Source: a virus
IMG/VR virus record: IMGVR_UViG_3300037245_001071
Span: 1 to 57,744 of that record
DNA length: 57,744 nt
Direction: 5' to 3' (one strand)
The position numbers and the translations under genes are program-made. How positions within the stretch are numbered: position 1 is the first letter of the stretch; every line of letters starts with the position of its first letter. The notes beneath the pieces are model-generated. The model searched no databases. It was not told the origin of the DNA and worked only from the letters and a program-made list of their open reading frames with translations. Below, in pieces: positions 33,123 to 42,117 of the stretch.

Positions 33123-33425
33123 ATGAGAATAACAAAAGTAAATTATTCACGAGTGTTTTCGATGCCAAATTATGAGAATAAAAAAGTAGGCGTTGAAATT
33201 GAAGTACACGAAACCGACAATCCATCAGAGATTATGATAGAAGCAATTAATTTCGTAGAAACACAAAATCCTGAAAGAGAGTTGTTGGTAAAAAAAGAAA
33301 AAACCGACATAGCATATCGTAATGCTAAGGTGGTATTAAATAACATGCCTCAACACGATCTTGATAAGTGCATAGAGGCTACTCGAATAGTTCGCGAATA
33401 CGAATATAAGGATTTGCCATTTTAA
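33123..33425 (+). CDS. Hypothetical early protein (100 aa)
   Basis: The opening VNYSRVFSMPNYENKKVGVEIE is like that of small phage proteins that carry a ferredoxin-like beta-alpha-beta start. Upstream of DUF1351-RecT. Soluble; function unknown. Confidence 0.65.
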   Translation: MRITKVNYSRVFSMPNYENKKVGVEIEVHETDNPSEIMIEAINFVETQNPERELLVKKEKTDIAYRNAKVVLNNMPQHDLDKCIEATRIVREYEYKDLPF

Positions 33426-33461
33426 ACAATAGGAAATATAAACGATAAATAAAAAACACAC

Positions 33462-34484
33462 ATGAAAAACGAAATTAAATTAGTGCAAGTCCCGAAAATA
33501 CAGCACAACATTATCGAGACAGGCAAGGAGATTCAAAAGTATATTGAACAACTCAATATTGAGAATCAAGTAGTAACAGAAGATACTATTCAGGCATTAA
33601 AAACTATTCATTCAGATTTAAACAAGATTGAAACCGTTTGTGAGGATAACCGAAAGGCAGTAAAAAAAGGTTGTTTGTCTCCATACGATGAATTAATGGA
33701 ATCGTATAAATCTCAAATAACTGAACCATTAACCAAAGCTAAGAAGTCGGCAAAAGATAAAATTCAGACTTTCGAAAATACCCTAAAAGACGAAAAGAAA
33801 AAGGAACTTGAAATATACTTTGTTGAGTTGTGTGCGGACCAAAGCGTTGACTTTCTTAAATTCGAAGATGCAAAGCTAAACATCAATATTACCAATACGG
33901 TTACCAAGCTTAAAAAAGAATCAAATACATTTGTTTTAAAGGTAGCTGATGATTTAGTGTTGATTGCTTCGCAGGAATATAGCATAGAAATTCTAGTAGA
34001 GTACAAAAAAACGCTTAATTCATCAAAAGCGATTACTGATGTCTTAACAAGAAAAGAAGCTGAAAAACAAGCTAAAATACAAGCCGAGCAAAAACAATGG
34101 GATAGAAAGGTTTCGGAACTTCGTAATATTTCAATGACTTATAATTCTGTAACAAAAACATTCGATTATAATGAGCTTATTTTTGTAAAAGAAAGTGAAA
34201 TTAAGGAATTATCAAAAGATAAATTTACAGCTTGTATTGCAGGTTTTAAAGGTAGGATTGAAGAGTATATAGAGGCTAATAAACCTAAAATTGAGGCACC
34301 AACAGAAAGTACTGTAAAAATACAAGTGCTTAAAAAACCAGCCGCTCCTATTCAAAAGCCTGTTGAGCAATTAGAAAAAGAGGAAATACTTGAATCTGAA
34401 TTTAGGGTTAAAACTACCATGGCTAAATTAAGGTTATTAGCTACATTCCTTGATGAAAACGAAATTGAATACGAATCTTTATAA
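33462..34484 (+). CDS. DUF1351-family protein upstream of RecT
   Basis: The 340 residues form a long helical protein with a coiled-coil centre (about 90-130 and 210-240) and a C-terminal small domain (VKTTMAKLRLLATFLDENEIEYESL), the typical end of the DUF1351 family. These proteins are regularly next to RecT-type annealing proteins in phages and are thought to be part of a recombination or replication module. Ends 10 bases before RecT. Confidence 0.8.
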   Translation: MKNEIKLVQVPKIQHNIIETGKEIQKYIEQLNIENQVVTEDTIQALKTIHSDLNKIETVCEDNRKAVKKGCLSPYDELMESYKSQITEPLTKAKKSAKDKIQTFENTLKDEKKKELEIYFVELCADQSVDFLKFEDAKLNINITNTVTKLKKESNTFVLKVADDLVLIASQEYSIEILVEYKKTLNSSKAITDVLTRKEAEKQAKIQAEQKQWDRKVSELRNISMTYNSVTKTFDYNELIFVKESEIKELSKDKFTACIAGFKGRIEEYIEANKPKIEAPTESTVKIQVLKKPAAPIQKPVEQLEKEEILESEFRVKTTMAKLRLLATFLDENEIEYESL

Positions 34485-34494
34485 ATCTGTAATT

Positions 34495-35280
34495 ATGACT
34501 GTACCAGCGAAACAAACAGTAGGCAATTATCTAAATATGCCTAATACAAAGAAGTTCTTAGAGGATAATTTGAACGAAAAGAAATCAGAATTTGTAAGTA
34601 ATTTACTTGCATTAGTTGATGGAGATAATAAGCTTGCAGAATGTGACCCCAAAAAGCTTGTTATGTGTGCCATGAACGCTACAGCTTTAAACCTACCATT
34701 AAACAAGAATCTTGGTTATGCTTATGTTATTCCATACAAAGGTATTCCGAGCTTTCAAATAGGTTACAAGGGATTAATACAATTGGCCATTCGCTCAGGT
34801 CAATATAAATATTTAAACGCTTGTGAAATAAAAGAGGGTGAAATTGAACGCAATAAAATAACCGGTGTTATTAAATTCATTGGAGAAAACGAAACAGGAA
34901 AAACAATAGGTTATCTGGCTTATTTAGAACTAAACACAGGCTTTACAGCATCGGCGTATATGACATTGGCACAAATAGAAGCTCATGCGGTTAGATTCTC
35001 TAAAATGTATGCAAATGATTTAAGATATAAATCAGCTAAAAGTAAATGGTCCGACCCTTTGGCACGTCCTAAAATGGCATTAAAAACAGTTTTAAAATCA
35101 TTACTTGGAACATGGGGTATTATGTCAACAGAAATGCAAAAGGCTTTTGAAAATGATACAGAACATGAAGGTGATAGTGGTAATTTTAGGGATATTACAC
35201 CCTTACAGGAGGAAGATCCAAAGCCACAAACAGACGGCAAAAAGAAGGTTAATTTAAAGGATTTGGATAAAAATAAATAA
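34495..35280 (+). CDS. recT: RecT-family single-strand annealing protein
   Basis: The ATG at 34495 gives 261 residues with RecT hallmarks: VMCAMNATALNLPLNKN followed by LGYAYVIPYKG, FQIGYKGLIQLAIRSG, and a C-terminal segment WSDPLARPKMALKTVLKSLL. RecT anneals complementary strands in phage recombination, usually with an exonuclease; none is obvious nearby. The acidic linker at the end (NDTEHEGDSG) may bind partners such as SSB. Confidence 0.9.
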   Translation: MTVPAKQTVGNYLNMPNTKKFLEDNLNEKKSEFVSNLLALVDGDNKLAECDPKKLVMCAMNATALNLPLNKNLGYAYVIPYKGIPSFQIGYKGLIQLAIRSGQYKYLNACEIKEGEIERNKITGVIKFIGENETGKTIGYLAYLELNTGFTASAYMTLAQIEAHAVRFSKMYANDLRYKSAKSKWSDPLARPKMALKTVLKSLLGTWGIMSTEMQKAFENDTEHEGDSGNFRDITPLQEEDPKPQTDGKKKVNLKDLDKNK

Positions 35281-35290
35281 AAATTGAATT

Positions 35291-35587
35291 ATGAAAAAGT
35301 ACACTATATCATTTGAAATTGAAACCATTCAGGCTGGACAGAAACAATCCTATGGCGATAGTTATTATACTTATAAAGTAACTAGCACTAGCAGCGAACA
35401 GGAAGTTAAAGGATTTTGCATGAATTCGTTACGAATAAGTTACAAAAAAGAAGATATGCCAGATCCTTTTGCGGGTGAATTATTGGAGTTTAAAAAACTC
35501 ACAGATAATAATGAAGGAAAAGGTTTTTTAGATTCTCGTGAACCTGAAACGTATAGTTACAAAACCAGAAATATATATACTGGGTAA
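35291..35587 (+). CDS. Hypothetical protein after RecT (98 aa)
   Basis: A beta-rich soluble protein (KKYTISFEIETIQAGQKQ, SLRISYKKED) starting 10 bases after recT and probably co-transcribed. No family recognised. Confidence 0.6.
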   Translation: MKKYTISFEIETIQAGQKQSYGDSYYTYKVTSTSSEQEVKGFCMNSLRISYKKEDMPDPFAGELLEFKKLTDNNEGKGFLDSREPETYSYKTRNIYTG

Positions 35588-35626
35588 ATAATTTTGGAAA
35601 TGGAAGATAATTTGTAAGATTATTCT

Positions 35627-35710
35627 TATATTTGGTATGCAGTCAAAGTTTAGCGGCTTTGTTCAATGAGGTTTACACTTTCCTACTGCATTACTTCTAA
35701 TAAAGTGTAC
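35627..35710 (+). promoter_or_regulatory. -7 box and leader hairpin before the GIY-YIG gene
   Basis: TATATTTG (35627-35634) matches TAnnTTTG, though no -33 element is at the right distance. Downstream, TACACTTT pairs with AAAGTGTA about 25 bases later (within 35670-35712), giving a leader hairpin ahead of the ATG at 35725. Confidence 0.35.
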
Positions 35711-35724
35711 AAAAAAGTATCATA

Positions 35725-36192
35725 ATGGGTAAATCAATTGATGAACAAAGAGCCTCAATAAGAGACAAAGGCAAAAAGCAAACAAAACTAGAAAAATACA
35801 GGAATAGGGTTGAAAATAATAGGTATTATTCAAATACAATGTTTGTTAGAGGTTTATATAAACTTTATTACAATAATCAAGTTGTTTATGTTGGAATGTC
35901 AAAAACGAATGTATTTAATCGAATAACAGACCACTTTAATGATGAAGATAAGATATTTGATAGTTTTAGTTTTAAAAGCTACCTTGACTTAAGTGACAGA
36001 GCGTTAGAGCAAATCGAAGCGGACGTTATTAAAAAATTAAGACCAAAATATAATAAAACTCACAATAACGACAGAAATTTAAAAGAAATACCATACGTAT
36101 ATAAAAAGCTGCCAAAATCAAGATTCAACACAGAAACAAAATCTTTGAAGTATTCCGAAACGATAAGCGGCAAAAGAATATATGACAAATAA
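35725..36192 (+). CDS. GIY-YIG nuclease
   Basis: The 155-residue protein has a GIY-YIG core at about 44-115: GLYKLY for GIY, VVYVGMSK for YIG, the catalytic R in NRITDHF, E in ALEQIEADVI, and PKYN at the end. There is no obvious DNA-binding extension, only a short basic tail. It could be a homing-type endonuclease or function in recombination. A separate promoter-like box suggests it is a later insertion. Confidence 0.8.
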   Translation: MGKSIDEQRASIRDKGKKQTKLEKYRNRVENNRYYSNTMFVRGLYKLYYNNQVVYVGMSKTNVFNRITDHFNDEDKIFDSFSFKSYLDLSDRALEQIEADVIKKLRPKYNKTHNNDRNLKEIPYVYKKLPKSRFNTETKSLKYSETISGKRIYDK

Positions 36193-36231
36193 TTATCACT
36201 ATAAAGCTAACTGTCCTAAAACTAAACTATT

Positions 36232-36414
36232 ATGGATAATAAAAAAGGAAATTTTGATTTTTTAAAGAGTGAAGAAGTTTCTGAATTATCAGAAAGTCAA
36301 CAAAATGACTTATTCAGGGTTGGAGAAGTTGTTGAAATTAAAAATAGTAGATTCAGAGTTCAGAAAATATGGAATAATAAAATACAATTTAAGCTACTTC
36401 CTAAAGATGAGTAG
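36232..36414 (+). CDS. Small hypothetical protein (60 aa)
   Basis: The C-terminal half (LFRVGEVVEIKNSRFRVQKI and KIQFKLLPKDE) looks like a small beta-barrel with the GEVVEIKNSRFRV motif common to short phage proteins. Ends inside the next gene by eight bases, suggesting coupling. Confidence 0.6.
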   Translation: MDNKKGNFDFLKSEEVSELSESQQNDLFRVGEVVEIKNSRFRVQKIWNNKIQFKLLPKDE

Positions 36415-37039
36415 TTACAAAATATTATCATCTGGCTCCCACGGCAACGCTATAATTTACCACAATTCTATATTATTAGATATTGGAGTATCATATAGCT
36501 TAATCGAACCTTACATAATGGATATTCAAATAGTATTATTAACACACGAGCACTTTTCAGACCATTTAAACATGGCAACGCTTGAAAGAATGCAATTTGA
36601 AAGACCATCGTTAAGAATCGGAGCACCAGCGCATATGTTAAAACACGTTAATCATTTACGCAATATAGATGTTTTCGAGGTTGGCAAATGGTATGATTAC
36701 GGGGAGTTTGATTTGAGCACTATAAAACTGTATCATGATGTTGAAAATGTTGGCTACAGGATATTTAAAGATTCACATAAAACAATACATTGTACTGACA
36801 CGGGGCATTTAATCGGAATTCAAGCAAAAGACTATGATTTATTCGCACTCGAACATAACTATTCAGAAGAAACAGTACATGAAAGCATTGCAGCAATTGA
36901 AGCCCGTGGACAATTTGCCTATCAAAAAGGAGCTATAAATACACATTTAAGCTCAGAACAAGCACAAGAATTTTTCTTTAAAAACAAAGGAGAAAACAGC
37001 GAAGTAATAAGATTACACGAAAGTAGTAGTAATAAATAA
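36407..37039 (+). CDS. Metallo-beta-lactamase-fold hydrolase
   Basis: The ATG at 36407 is chosen because the fold starts with YKILSSGSHGNAIIYHNSI. The HxHxxDH motif is present as THEHFSDH, with a downstream HCTDTGH (aspartate) and an LEHNY histidine. MBL proteins next to RecT are frequent in phages and may be nucleases or phosphodiesterases; cyclic-nucleotide-degrading anti-defence proteins share this fold. The exact substrate cannot be told. Confidence 0.8.
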   Translation: MSSYKILSSGSHGNAIIYHNSILLDIGVSYSLIEPYIMDIQIVLLTHEHFSDHLNMATLERMQFERPSLRIGAPAHMLKHVNHLRNIDVFEVGKWYDYGEFDLSTIKLYHDVENVGYRIFKDSHKTIHCTDTGHLIGIQAKDYDLFALEHNYSEETVHESIAAIEARGQFAYQKGAINTHLSSEQAQEFFFKNKGENSEVIRLHESSSNK

Positions 37040-37048
37040 ACCTGAATT

Positions 37049-37525
37049 ATGGAAACAATAAAATTTAGAGGAAAAAGGATAACAACGAAACAATGGGTTT
37101 ATGGATATTTATTCCAAAATATTAAGCCAAAATACACATTTTCTTATATAATTGAAGGTGGATTTGTTCCAGTACTTAGTATGCCTTCAGAAAACTTTAT
37201 AGAAGTTGATATAAAAACAATAGGTCAATTCACTAATTTCAAACTTAAAAAAGGGCGTGAAGTTTACCATGGAGATATTGCATTCACAGAAGTAGAAAAA
37301 GACCATGGAGATATTAGGTTATATATGGTGTGTTGGTGGATTAAGGAATGGGGTGTTTTTGCTTGGTTGAATGATTATGAATATCTTAGTTATATTGATA
37401 ACGGAATATCTGCACTTGATGAAGGATTTCAGAACACATACAATATGGAAGATTCTGAAAAATTCAATTACGCTGGAAATATATATGATAATGATTTGAT
37501 AGAATTAATGACATATAAACCTTAA
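37049..37525 (+). CDS. YopX-family protein
   Basis: Contains IKFRGKRITTKQWVYGYL at the start, KKGREVYHGDI in the centre and a C-terminal GNIYDNDLIEL, all hallmarks of YopX proteins found in many phages. The biochemical role is unknown. Confidence 0.8.
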   Translation: METIKFRGKRITTKQWVYGYLFQNIKPKYTFSYIIEGGFVPVLSMPSENFIEVDIKTIGQFTNFKLKKGREVYHGDIAFTEVEKDHGDIRLYMVCWWIKEWGVFAWLNDYEYLSYIDNGISALDEGFQNTYNMEDSEKFNYAGNIYDNDLIELMTYKP

Positions 37526-37527
37526 TT

Positions 37528-38409
37528 ATGACTAAAATACAATGGACTGACGAATCTTGGAATCCAATAATAGGATGTGAACCAATAAGCCCAGGATGTA
37601 AAAACTGCTATGCTGAAAAGATGGCTTTTAGATTATTACATATGCCTAAAACATCATATTATATGCATGTAGTAAAAGATAATGGTAAGGTGTTGGAAGA
37701 TTTTAGGTATATAAAAGAATGGAACGGAAAAACACACTTTGCAGAATCCCAACTAGAAAAGCCTTTTAAGTGGAAAAAGCCACGAATGATATTTGTTTGC
37801 TCAATGGGTGATTTGTTTCATGAATCAGTACCTTTTGAATGGATAGATAAAGTTTGGTTTGTAATAGCACAAAACCCACAACACACGTTTCAGATTTTGA
37901 CAAAAAGACCCGAAAGAATGAAAGATTATTTTATTCATATGGGTAGAGAAGCGCAGCAAAATGATGAAGAGTGTATTGCTGGTAAATGGTTAAATCCATT
38001 AAAATATTTTGATGTTTTACCTAACTTATGGCTAGGCGTAACTACCGAAAACCAAGAACAAGCAAATAAACGTATTCCTATTTTGTGTCAAATTCCAGCG
38101 GCAAAACGGTTTATTAGTTGCGAACCTTTACTTAGTGATATTGATTTGCAATACCCAGAAGAACATTTTCCAGACGGACCGCAAATGTGTTGTTCAGGTT
38201 CAGAATGCGGCTGTTTAGGTTTACCAACAGAACCACCAGTAATAAATCATTTAGATTGGGTAATTGCAGGACCAGAAACTGGACACAAAGCCCGACCAAT
38301 GAAAAAAGAATGGATTCGAAATATTTATAGTCAATGTAAAGCTGCAAAAGTTCCTTTCTTTGACAAGAAAAACACTTTAGGATTAGATTTAACTCAAATA
38401 CCTGAATAA
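37528..38409 (+). CDS. DUF5131 (phage Gp37/Gp68) protein
   Basis: The opening IQWTDESWNPIIGC followed by SPGCKNCYAEKMA gives three cysteines of a probable metal cluster, and WLGVTTENQEQANKRIPIL and WVIAGPETGHKARPM are characteristic family blocks. The family has a radical-SAM-like cysteine cluster at the N-terminus, but no reaction is known to me. 293 residues, complete. Stop overlaps the next start (TAATG). Confidence 0.85.
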   Translation: MTKIQWTDESWNPIIGCEPISPGCKNCYAEKMAFRLLHMPKTSYYMHVVKDNGKVLEDFRYIKEWNGKTHFAESQLEKPFKWKKPRMIFVCSMGDLFHESVPFEWIDKVWFVIAQNPQHTFQILTKRPERMKDYFIHMGREAQQNDEECIAGKWLNPLKYFDVLPNLWLGVTTENQEQANKRIPILCQIPAAKRFISCEPLLSDIDLQYPEEHFPDGPQMCCSGSECGCLGLPTEPPVINHLDWVIAGPETGHKARPMKKEWIRNIYSQCKAAKVPFFDKKNTLGLDLTQIPE

Positions 38410-38576
38410 TGAAAAGAAGAGCAAAAATAACTAAATGTAAGAATTTTAAACCAGCTAGTAATGTGTTTGGAATATGCAAAAGCCCAAATAAAACAGGTGG
38501 TTGTACTCATGAGTTTTTGGACCAATGTGTTCATTCAGATAGGAAATATAAAATCAAATCTCAAATACCTGAATAA
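38409..38576 (+). CDS. Small cysteine-rich protein (55 aa)
   Basis: A 55-codon frame begins at the TAATG overlap with the DUF5131 gene. Four cysteines (10, 23, 32, 40) and two histidines suggest a zinc-binding fold, and the N-terminus is basic (MKRRAKITKC). It may serve the preceding protein. Confidence 0.55.
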   Translation: MKRRAKITKCKNFKPASNVFGICKSPNKTGGCTHEFLDQCVHSDRKYKIKSQIPE

Positions 38577-38577
38577 T

Positions 38578-38865
38578 ATGAACCAAAACGAAAAAGACCT
38601 ACTTAAAAAATCAATTAAACTAATTAAGATTAGCTTTTTGATTGACAAATTAGAAACTGAATTAAGCACATTTAACCCTATTAGATACATAAGCGATACT
38701 GAATCATGTGTTAAGTATGAAAGGTTGCTAAAATTGTGTACTGAAATAACCAAGATGCATGATAAAAAAGCCAGCAAAACATCTGAATCATTTGGGGTTG
38801 AAGTTTATGAAAAACTAGGAACAGAAATAGATTCAGCATTTGATAATTTACTTAAATTGTTTTAA
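38578..38865 (+). CDS. Helical hypothetical protein (95 aa)
   Basis: I use the ATG at 38578, one base after the preceding stop. The product is helical, charged and probably oligomeric. It ends two bases before the next gene. No family recognised. Confidence 0.6.
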   Translation: MNQNEKDLLKKSIKLIKISFLIDKLETELSTFNPIRYISDTESCVKYERLLKLCTEITKMHDKKASKTSESFGVEVYEKLGTEIDSAFDNLLKLF

Positions 38866-38867
38866 CC

Positions 38868-39236
38868 ATGGAAAACATAAGAAACGAGTACATACCCTTT
38901 ATTGTAAAGGATGTAATTAGTAAAAAGAAACCCGAAACAGAAAGTCAATTTATAGAATTTGCACAAGCATTATATGACCAAATTAAAAAGCGTAAGCTAA
39001 ATGCAATTAGATTAATAGAAATACAAAATGGTAGGTCGTATGAGGTTGGAAATACTGTAATATTAGTAGGCATTAAGAAAAGAAGCTATACTATTACCGA
39101 AATTGTAGACGAAACAAAGCCTTATTATGATTCAAAAGAGTATGAATTTCATGTATTCGCCAAAACAGAATCAAATACTACTGTATTATTGGCTAAGGTT
39201 ATTAATTGTCCTGTTGTTGTTGAATATGAAATCTAA
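38868..39236 (+). CDS. Hypothetical protein with a truncated paralogue elsewhere (122 aa)
   Basis: The N-terminal 45 residues (MENIRNEYIPFIVKD, then KKPETESQFIEFAQALYDQI) are repeated closely in the 53-residue gene at 53297-53458. The C-terminal 75 residues form a beta-rich domain absent from the paralogue. Function unknown. Confidence 0.65.
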   Translation: MENIRNEYIPFIVKDVISKKKPETESQFIEFAQALYDQIKKRKLNAIRLIEIQNGRSYEVGNTVILVGIKKRSYTITEIVDETKPYYDSKEYEFHVFAKTESNTTVLLAKVINCPVVVEYEI

Positions 39237-39241
39237 TTATT

Positions 39242-39892
39242 ATGAAAACATCACACATAATTATGGCTGTACTATGTTTAATGTTTCTTGCTTTTTCAGC
39301 GGGATATGGTACGCATGAAATAATCATTATTAAACAGAACGAAAAAGAACAAACGATTGAAAAATTAGCTAATTCTAAAGGAGGTAAGCGGCTAATAGAA
39401 GGTATAAATAAATATTACAATAAAAACTACACTATGGAAAAAGATATTTATAAAATGAAATTGCATGATAAAATAATATTAGATAATGCAAGATTAATAA
39501 TGAGAGTTCCAGGAGGTTGGATTTATGGATTTGGAAACGAAAAAGGAACAACAGATGTATTTGTGCCATGGGACAATGAGTTTCAGAAAAAACCACAACC
39601 CGAACTATTTTCAAAGGAGAAAAAAGAGAAATTAACCATCGAACAAAGAAAAGAAGCCTTTAAAATTCGATTAGAAGAAGTTAATACTGAGGTAATGTTT
39701 AAAAAAGAGGCTCTGGATGAATTCTTTAGTTACTGGACTGAACCAAATCAAACAAATACAAAAATGAAGTTCGAAATGCAAAAAACATGGTCGTTCAGTC
39801 GTAGATTGTCAACATGGGCTAAAAGAAGTAATCAATTTAATAATGAGGAATCAAATAATGAGCAACCCACAACAACGATTACAGGATTCTGA
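39242..39892 (+). CDS. Membrane-anchored protein with replication-type C-terminus
   Basis: The N-terminus is a signal anchor (IIMAVLCLMFLAFSAGY). The C-terminal part (ALDEFFSYWTEPNQTNTKM, then FEMQKTWSFSRRLSTWAKRSN) has a pattern I associate with Bacteroidota phage proteins encoded just before DnaB, perhaps helicase-loading or initiator proteins. An anchored replication protein could tie replication to the membrane. Overlaps the helicase gene by 50 bases. Confidence 0.6.
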   Translation: MKTSHIIMAVLCLMFLAFSAGYGTHEIIIIKQNEKEQTIEKLANSKGGKRLIEGINKYYNKNYTMEKDIYKMKLHDKIILDNARLIMRVPGGWIYGFGNEKGTTDVFVPWDNEFQKKPQPELFSKEKKEKLTIEQRKEAFKIRLEEVNTEVMFKKEALDEFFSYWTEPNQTNTKMKFEMQKTWSFSRRLSTWAKRSNQFNNEESNNEQPTTTITGF

Positions 39893-41258
39893 GTTCGGCA
39901 AGGTTCCACCATCTAATGTAGACCTAGAGGAAGTTGTAATAGGTGCTTTAATTTCAGAATCTACAGCTATAGACAAGGTTGAAAATATATTAAGCCCTGA
40001 ATGCTTTTACAAAGACCATCATTCAATTATATACATGGCAATACGGGACATGCACGCAAAGCAAATTCAAATAGACATGTTTACCATTAAATCAGAGCTC
40101 GAAAAAATGGGTAAGATTGAAGAAATTGGAGGCATGTTTTATTTAACTCAATTAATGCACAAAGTAGGATCTACAGCGCACATTGAACAACATGCTTTTA
40201 TTATATTTCAATCATATTTAAAAAGAGAAGTTATAAGAATATCAAGCGATTTACAGCGGAAAAGTTTTGATGATTCTGTTGATATTGAGGATTTACTTTC
40301 TGAGTTAAATATAGCTGTTGAAAAATTAAACGATTTATCAGTTGGAAACACAGAAGAAAATTCAATAGGATATGTTTTAAGTAAATGCATGGTTGCACTA
40401 GAGGGTAGAATGAAACAAGACCCAAAAGATGCATCGAAAGGCATGCCGTCAGGACTGCCAACGCTAGACGATTTAATTATTGGTCTTAAAGGTGGAAAAT
40501 TAATAATTATTGCAGGTCGCCCAGGAATGGCAAAAACAAGCTTGGGTATTTCAATTGCTAAATCCATAAGTGAAGAAGATAAATACGCTGCTATTTGGTC
40601 CCTTGAGATGGATAAAATAGAATTGGGTGATAAATTAATAAAAGGTGAATCGGATGTTGATAGTTATCGTTATGAAAAAGGAACAGTAACCGATAAAGAG
40701 TTAATGTCAATCGAAAAGAGTCTTCATAAGCTAGAAAACCTAAACATAATAATTGATGATAAAGCTCGTATCTCAGTAAGGGAAATTAAATCCAGAGCAA
40801 GGAGATTGTATAAAGAAGGAAAACTACATGCTATAATAATTGATTATTTGCAGTTGATAAGTATGGAGGATAGGTATAATAAGAATAGAGAAGAACTAAT
40901 TGCCAACACAACAAGAGAGTTTAAGATTTTAGCAAAAGAATTAAATGTTCCGCTTATATTAATAGCTCAATTATCTAGAAAAGTAGAAGACAGAGGAGGC
41001 TCAAAAAGACCTCAATTAGCAGATTTAAGAGAATCCGGAGCTATTGAACAGGATGCCGATATAGTGTTATTGATGTATTGTCCTGAGATTTATGGATTCA
41101 ACAATGAGCACGGTGAAAAAATAGTAGGTGTCGGTGAAATTATAGTTGCAAAAAATAGAGGTGGGAAAATAGGCGATTGTAAATTCTACTATAATCCTTC
41201 TCGAACTAAATTAACATCAGAACCACAAACAGAAGAAACGAACGATTTACCTTTTTAA
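39843..41258 (+). CDS. dnaB: DnaB-like replicative helicase
   Basis: The 471-residue protein has the DnaB N-terminal domain (about 25-125, NVDLEEVVIGALI) and RecA-like helicase domain with Walker A GRPGMAKTS, Walker B IIIDYLQLI, and the conserved LIAQLSRKVEDR followed by RPQLADLRESGAIEQDADIV. Hexamers unwind DNA ahead of the fork. A second ATG at 39858 may be the start. No primase fusion is present, so host primase is probably used. Confidence 0.95.
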   Translation: MRNQIMSNPQQRLQDSEFGKVPPSNVDLEEVVIGALISESTAIDKVENILSPECFYKDHHSIIYMAIRDMHAKQIQIDMFTIKSELEKMGKIEEIGGMFYLTQLMHKVGSTAHIEQHAFIIFQSYLKREVIRISSDLQRKSFDDSVDIEDLLSELNIAVEKLNDLSVGNTEENSIGYVLSKCMVALEGRMKQDPKDASKGMPSGLPTLDDLIIGLKGGKLIIIAGRPGMAKTSLGISIAKSISEEDKYAAIWSLEMDKIELGDKLIKGESDVDSYRYEKGTVTDKELMSIEKSLHKLENLNIIIDDKARISVREIKSRARRLYKEGKLHAIIIDYLQLISMEDRYNKNREELIANTTREFKILAKELNVPLILIAQLSRKVEDRGGSKRPQLADLRESGAIEQDADIVLLMYCPEIYGFNNEHGEKIVGVGEIIVAKNRGGKIGDCKFYYNPSRTKLTSEPQTEETNDLPF

Positions 41259-41267
41259 ATTAAAACT

Positions 41268-42116
41268 ATGACTGCATTACCACAATTAGGAATTGATCCT
41301 GGAATAAGCAACGGTTGTTTTTCAATAAGAAATAACGGAAAGCTTATAAATATTCGAATGAAAGAAGAGTTTAGGGATATAATGGAAATTCTAAAACCTT
41401 TTGGAGGTTCGCCAACCGATACAGATATAAGATGTTTAATTGAAAGAATTTACATTAACCCTTTTTCATCGCCAAAAGTAAACGCCAACATGCAAAGACT
41501 AATGACTAATTTTGAAAGGTTAAAAGATGCTCTTTATGCATGTAATATTCCTTATCAAGTTGTAGAGGCTAAAGCTTGGCAAAAGTTTCATAATTTAGTA
41601 CAAAAGAAAGAAAAGGGAATCGATTATGATGCATTAGACTCCTTAAAAAAAGACCTTCGCCACCTAACCACGCATTTAAAAATAGAAAACAATGTAAAAA
41701 ATGATGAAGTTATAGCCGGTGATGTAAAGCATATTTTAGAAACATCTGGAAAACACGAAGCAAGAAAAATGCTATGTGATGGTTATTTGTTCTTTACAAA
41801 ATCACAATTAAAGAGCGCAATTGAAGAAACTGAAAAGGAAATAACCAAATTCAAGAGCAAAGAAAAACAGATCCGCAAAGGCAGATATAAAGACTATGCA
41901 AATAAGGTTTATATTAAATCTCTGATAGGTGACGATGAAAAGCGAATTGAAAGGATAACTAATGAGCTTAAGATTGACGTAAAAGGCTTCTTTTATAATA
42001 ATGTAGCTATTACACCTGCAGAGTTGAGAAAGTTGTTTAAACTGTATAAATTGAAGCCATTGACTTTGAATGAATGTGATGCTGTTTTGATTTTGTTGTA
42101 TCAATTGAATAGTTAG
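41268..42116 (+). CDS. RuvC-like RNase H-fold nuclease
   Basis: The 282-residue protein starts with LGIDPGISNG, the first catalytic aspartate of RuvC-type resolvases; LIERIYI provides the glutamate and NECDAVLILLY the final acidic residue. A long helical insertion (about 120-250) is unusual for RuvC (about 170 residues). It probably resolves branched DNA before packaging. Confidence 0.75.
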   Translation: MTALPQLGIDPGISNGCFSIRNNGKLINIRMKEEFRDIMEILKPFGGSPTDTDIRCLIERIYINPFSSPKVNANMQRLMTNFERLKDALYACNIPYQVVEAKAWQKFHNLVQKKEKGIDYDALDSLKKDLRHLTTHLKIENNVKNDEVIAGDVKHILETSGKHEARKMLCDGYLFFTKSQLKSAIEETEKEITKFKSKEKQIRKGRYKDYANKVYIKSLIGDDEKRIERITNELKIDVKGFFYNNVAITPAELRKLFKLYKLKPLTLNECDAVLILLYQLNS

Positions 42117-42117
42117 G

